Positions 15,294 to 17,100 of a stretch of DNA of 17,100 bases are shown piece after piece. The notes under the pieces are model-generated. The model ran no database searches, was not told the DNA's origin, and saw only the letters and a list, made by a program, of their open reading frames with translations. Position 1 is the stretch's first letter. Every line of letters begins with the position of its first letter. The DNA is from Sulfurimonas sp. (GTDB lineage: Bacteria; Campylobacterota; Campylobacteria; Campylobacterales; Sulfurimonadaceae), in the NCBI GenBank assembly GCA_015487435.1, contig WFPU01000173.1, positions 1 through 17,100 on the forward strand, read 5' to 3'. The translations under genes were made by a program, and so were the position numbers.

Positions 15294-15410
15294 CAATAAA
15301 ATCTAATTCATTCTATTGGCTTAAGTAACATTATGTTTTTTTATTGCTTTATATAACAACTAACTATCATCTATATATCTTTAAATTTTTTACTCTATTG
15401 ACGATATAAA
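15294..15410. other. AT-rich intergenic stretch with nothing recognised
   Basis: This is the first part of a 320-bp gap between folE and the hydrolase gene. It is very AT-rich, has stop codons in the frames examined and no hairpin or motif I can support. The palindromic element described separately fills the following 122 bp. Confidence 0.5.
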
Positions 15411-15532
15411 TTAATTGGGCTCTCTAATTTAATTAGCTATTAGATTCTGAATCAAGTCTAGAATGACGAAACTATCGTCACCCTAAACTTGATTTAGGGT
15501 ATAGTTTCTAATTAATCAGATGTCTCAATTAA
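15411..15532. repeat. 122-bp palindromic element of paired REP-like hairpins (MITE/BIME-like)
   Basis: The segment is a long imperfect palindrome centred near 15472. Outer arms 15411-15436 and 15508-15532 match after reverse complement in most positions. Inside, two hairpins face each other: 15444-15464 (ATTCT/AGAAT ends) and 15480-15500 (ACCCTAAA / TTTAGGGT, 8 bp, loop CTTGA). They are joined by TGACG-AAACTAT-CGTCA. Where the two hairpins differ in their stems the changes are paired (TT/AA against CC/GG), so base pairing is kept. The CGTCA...ACTTGATT core recalls REP-like repeats dispersed in other bacteria. It ends about 26 bp before the hydrolase -10 box. Confidence 0.7.
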
Positions 15533-15557
15533 AATTACTATTAGAACAGTTTTAAGA

Positions 15558-15563
15558 TATAAT
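15558..15563 (+). promoter_or_regulatory. -10 box of the hydrolase-pcm operon
   Basis: TATAAT, preceded by AGA, 17 bp before the ATG at 15580, giving a very short leader. The palindromic repeat occupies the -35 and upstream side. Confidence 0.5.
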
Positions 15564-15579
15564 TAGAAGAAAGAGATAA

Positions 15580-16305
15580 ATGAAAAATTACACTTTAAAC
15601 TCTTTGCTCTTTACTACAAGTAGCAATTACGAAGAAAATTTACAAACACTACTAACACTTATAAAACAAACACAAACTAACTCTATAGTTGTTGCTCCTG
15701 AAGTTTGTTTAACTGGGTATGATTATGATAATTTTGATGAGATGGTGGAGTTTGCTTCACATGCTATAGGAGAGCTTCAAAAAGTATCGCAAAATAAAAT
15801 TATAATCTTAACGCTACTTGAGAGACGAGGTGAAGAAGTTTATAACTTTGCTAAAATATTTTTCAATGGCGAAGTTGTTTATGAACAAGCCAAAGCTAAA
15901 CTTTTTAAATTTGGAGATGAGCATAAATATATGGCTCACGGGAGTGAAAATGATATAAACATTGTTGAAGTTGATGGTATAAAAATTGGCTTACTTATCT
16001 GTTTTGAACTTCGTTTTAAAAAATTATGGCAAAAACTAGAGGGCGCTGATATAGTTGCAATTCCATCTTGGTGGGGAGTTTTAAGAAAAGAAAACTTTAA
16101 AACACTAACAAACGCTTTAGCTATTATAAACCAATGTTATGTAATTGCAAGTGATTCTAAAAATGAAGATTGCACTGGAATGAGTGGCATAATCACACCT
16201 TTTGGAGTAGAACAAAGAAACGGGAATAAGCCTTGCTTAGAGATACCATATGATACTAAAGAGATTAAAAAAATGAGAAAATATATGGATGTAGGAATTG
16301 GATAG
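15580..16305 (+). CDS. carbon-nitrogen hydrolase (nitrilase superfamily)
   Basis: A 241-residue cytoplasmic amidase-like enzyme. The catalytic triad of the nitrilase superfamily is visible: E41 in VAPEVCLTGY, K107 in AKAKLFKFGDE and C141 in LLICFELRF. IPSWWG (161-166) fits the region after the cysteine. The protein is somewhat shorter than many family members (about 260-280) but appears complete. The substrate cannot be told; candidates include omega-amidase-like, deaminated-glutathione amidase-like or other carbon-nitrogen bonds. The purine-rich AGAAAGAG ahead of the ATG serves as ribosome site. The 3' end overlaps the pcm start by 8 nt, so the two are one operon. Confidence 0.88.
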   Translation: MKNYTLNSLLFTTSSNYEENLQTLLTLIKQTQTNSIVVAPEVCLTGYDYDNFDEMVEFASHAIGELQKVSQNKIIILTLLERRGEEVYNFAKIFFNGEVVYEQAKAKLFKFGDEHKYMAHGSENDINIVEVDGIKIGLLICFELRFKKLWQKLEGADIVAIPSWWGVLRKENFKTLTNALAIINQCYVIASDSKNEDCTGMSGIITPFGVEQRNGNKPCLEIPYDTKEIKKMRKYMDVGIG

Positions 16306-16936
16306 AATAACAGCTACTAAAACAAAAAAACTTGCACAAGAGTGTAGCAAAATTTTTAAATTAAGTGATGAAGTGAAAAATGCAATTGCTAAAACATCGC
16401 GCGAAGAGTTTGTACCTAATGGATTTAAACAAAATTCTTATAAGTTAGATGCCCTGCCAATTGGTGCATCACAATTTATAAGTTCCCCTCTAACTGTTGC
16501 TAAAATGAGTGAATATCTTATGCCCCAAGGTGCAGATAGAGTTTTAGAGATTGGCTGTGGAAGTGGTTATCAAGCTGCTGTTTTATCTCATCTTTTTCGT
16601 GGTGTTTTTTCCATCGAGAGAATAGAGCCTTTGATTCGTGAAGCAAAAAAACGATTTCGTGATTTAAACATTCATAATGTCCACACACGCCTTGATGATG
16701 GACAAAACGGCTGGATACAATACGCTCCTTATGATAGAATTCTTTTCTCAGCAACTGCGAAAGAAATTCCGTCTAAACTACTAGAACAACTCAGCGATGA
16801 TGGAATTTTACTAGCCCCCATGCAAGTTGGAGATAAACAAGTTATTACAAGATTTAGAAAGATTGGAAACAACATCCACAAAGAAGAGCTTGAAGAGTGT
16901 GATTTTGTTCCTGTACTAGATGGTGTTCTACAATAA
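16298..16936 (+). CDS. pcm: protein-L-isoaspartate O-methyltransferase
   Basis: This 212-residue SAM-dependent enzyme methylates isoaspartyl residues in damaged proteins to start their repair. The family signature PIGASQFISSPLTVAKM lies at 54-70, and SAM motif I VLEIGCGSGYQAA at 82-94; DDGQNGW and the PYDRILFSA segment follow as in Pcm. The start is a TTG at 16298: an in-frame TAG sits two codons upstream and no ATG lies before the conserved region. GGA at 16287-16289 gives only a weak ribosome site, so coupling to the overlapping hydrolase gene is likely. Confidence 0.92.
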   Translation: MDRITATKTKKLAQECSKIFKLSDEVKNAIAKTSREEFVPNGFKQNSYKLDALPIGASQFISSPLTVAKMSEYLMPQGADRVLEIGCGSGYQAAVLSHLFRGVFSIERIEPLIREAKKRFRDLNIHNVHTRLDDGQNGWIQYAPYDRILFSATAKEIPSKLLEQLSDDGILLAPMQVGDKQVITRFRKIGNNIHKEELEECDFVPVLDGVLQ

Positions 16937-16955
16937 AATATAAAAAGAGTTTAAA

Positions 16956-17100
16956 ATGAAAAGAATTGTATATTTGCTTTTAATTATTCTATTTAATCTC
17001 ACAGCTCAAGAGAGTAGAGATAGTATATACAACAATATCTTTTTAAATGAAAATAATGAAACACAAGCTACTATAAGAAAATATGTTAATTCGAGCTACA
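16956..17100 (+). CDS. exported protein, N-terminal fragment (runs off the window)
   Basis: Only 48 codons are present and the gene continues past 17100. The start MKRIVYLLLIILFNLTAQ looks like a Sec signal peptide: two positive residues, a hydrophobic core, and a likely cleavage after LTA. The mature part begins QESRDSIYNN and is polar. AAAAGAG, 6 nt upstream of the ATG, is a plausible ribosome site. It lies 19 nt after pcm on the same strand and may be cotranscribed. I do not recognise the family from this much sequence. Confidence 0.65.
   Translation, partial: MKRIVYLLLIILFNLTAQESRDSIYNNIFLNENNETQATIRKYVNSSY

Noticed and set aside
15260..15579. CRISPR array or attachment site in the folE upstream gap
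   Set aside because: The repeats are one inverted pair, not regularly spaced direct repeats, and there is no neighbouring integrase, tRNA or cas gene.

Overview
The window looks like an ordinary chromosomal stretch from a low-GC member of the Campylobacterota, most like the Sulfurimonas/Sulfurovum group. This is inferred from the AT-rich sequence, the secG-frr-pyrE gene order, the style of the encoded proteins, and promoters built on an extended TATAAT box with little recognisable -35. No species can be named from sequence alone. There is no phage, insertion sequence, CRISPR array or tRNA inside the window.

Layout. (1) 1-391 has no gene. On the minus strand it carries two similar TATAAT promoters and a leader-like segment that probably drives a stable-RNA (likely rRNA) operon lying beyond position 1. 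(2) 392-1517, plus strand: a Bax-inhibitor-1 family membrane protein, then a stand-alone ThiD2-type HMP-phosphate kinase. (3) 4660 down to 1469, minus strand: a tight operon znuA-znuC-znuB followed by a BioC-like methyltransferase. (4) 4767-6265, plus: secG-frr-pyrE, divergent from the zinc operon. (5) 7881-6262, minus: a Kef-type cation/proton antiporter with a TrkA-N domain. (6) 7981-13383, plus: pyrG, recJ and a large unrecognised protein made of a predicted WD40-like propeller plus a helical repeat region. (7) 15259-13363, minus: folE then fliI. (8) 15260-15579 is intergenic and holds a roughly 122-bp palindromic element. (9) 15580 to the end, plus: a nitrilase-superfamily hydrolase, a Pcm-type methyltransferase and the start of an exported protein.

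How they work together. Most genes are housekeeping: protein export and translation (secG, frr), pyrimidine synthesis (pyrE, pyrG), DNA repair (recJ), cofactors (thiD2, bioC-like, folE), flagellar export (fliI), ion homeostasis (znuABC, Kef-type). The genome is very compact. Genes within runs often touch or overlap, and all three convergent gene pairs overlap at their 3' ends.

The items most worth a second look are the propeller-plus-solenoid protein (11248-13383), the covarying palindromic repeat upstream of the hydrolase (15411-15532), the stand-alone ThiD2, and the palindrome-rich promoter/leader at the left edge. I did not find clear evidence of a wholly new biological system.
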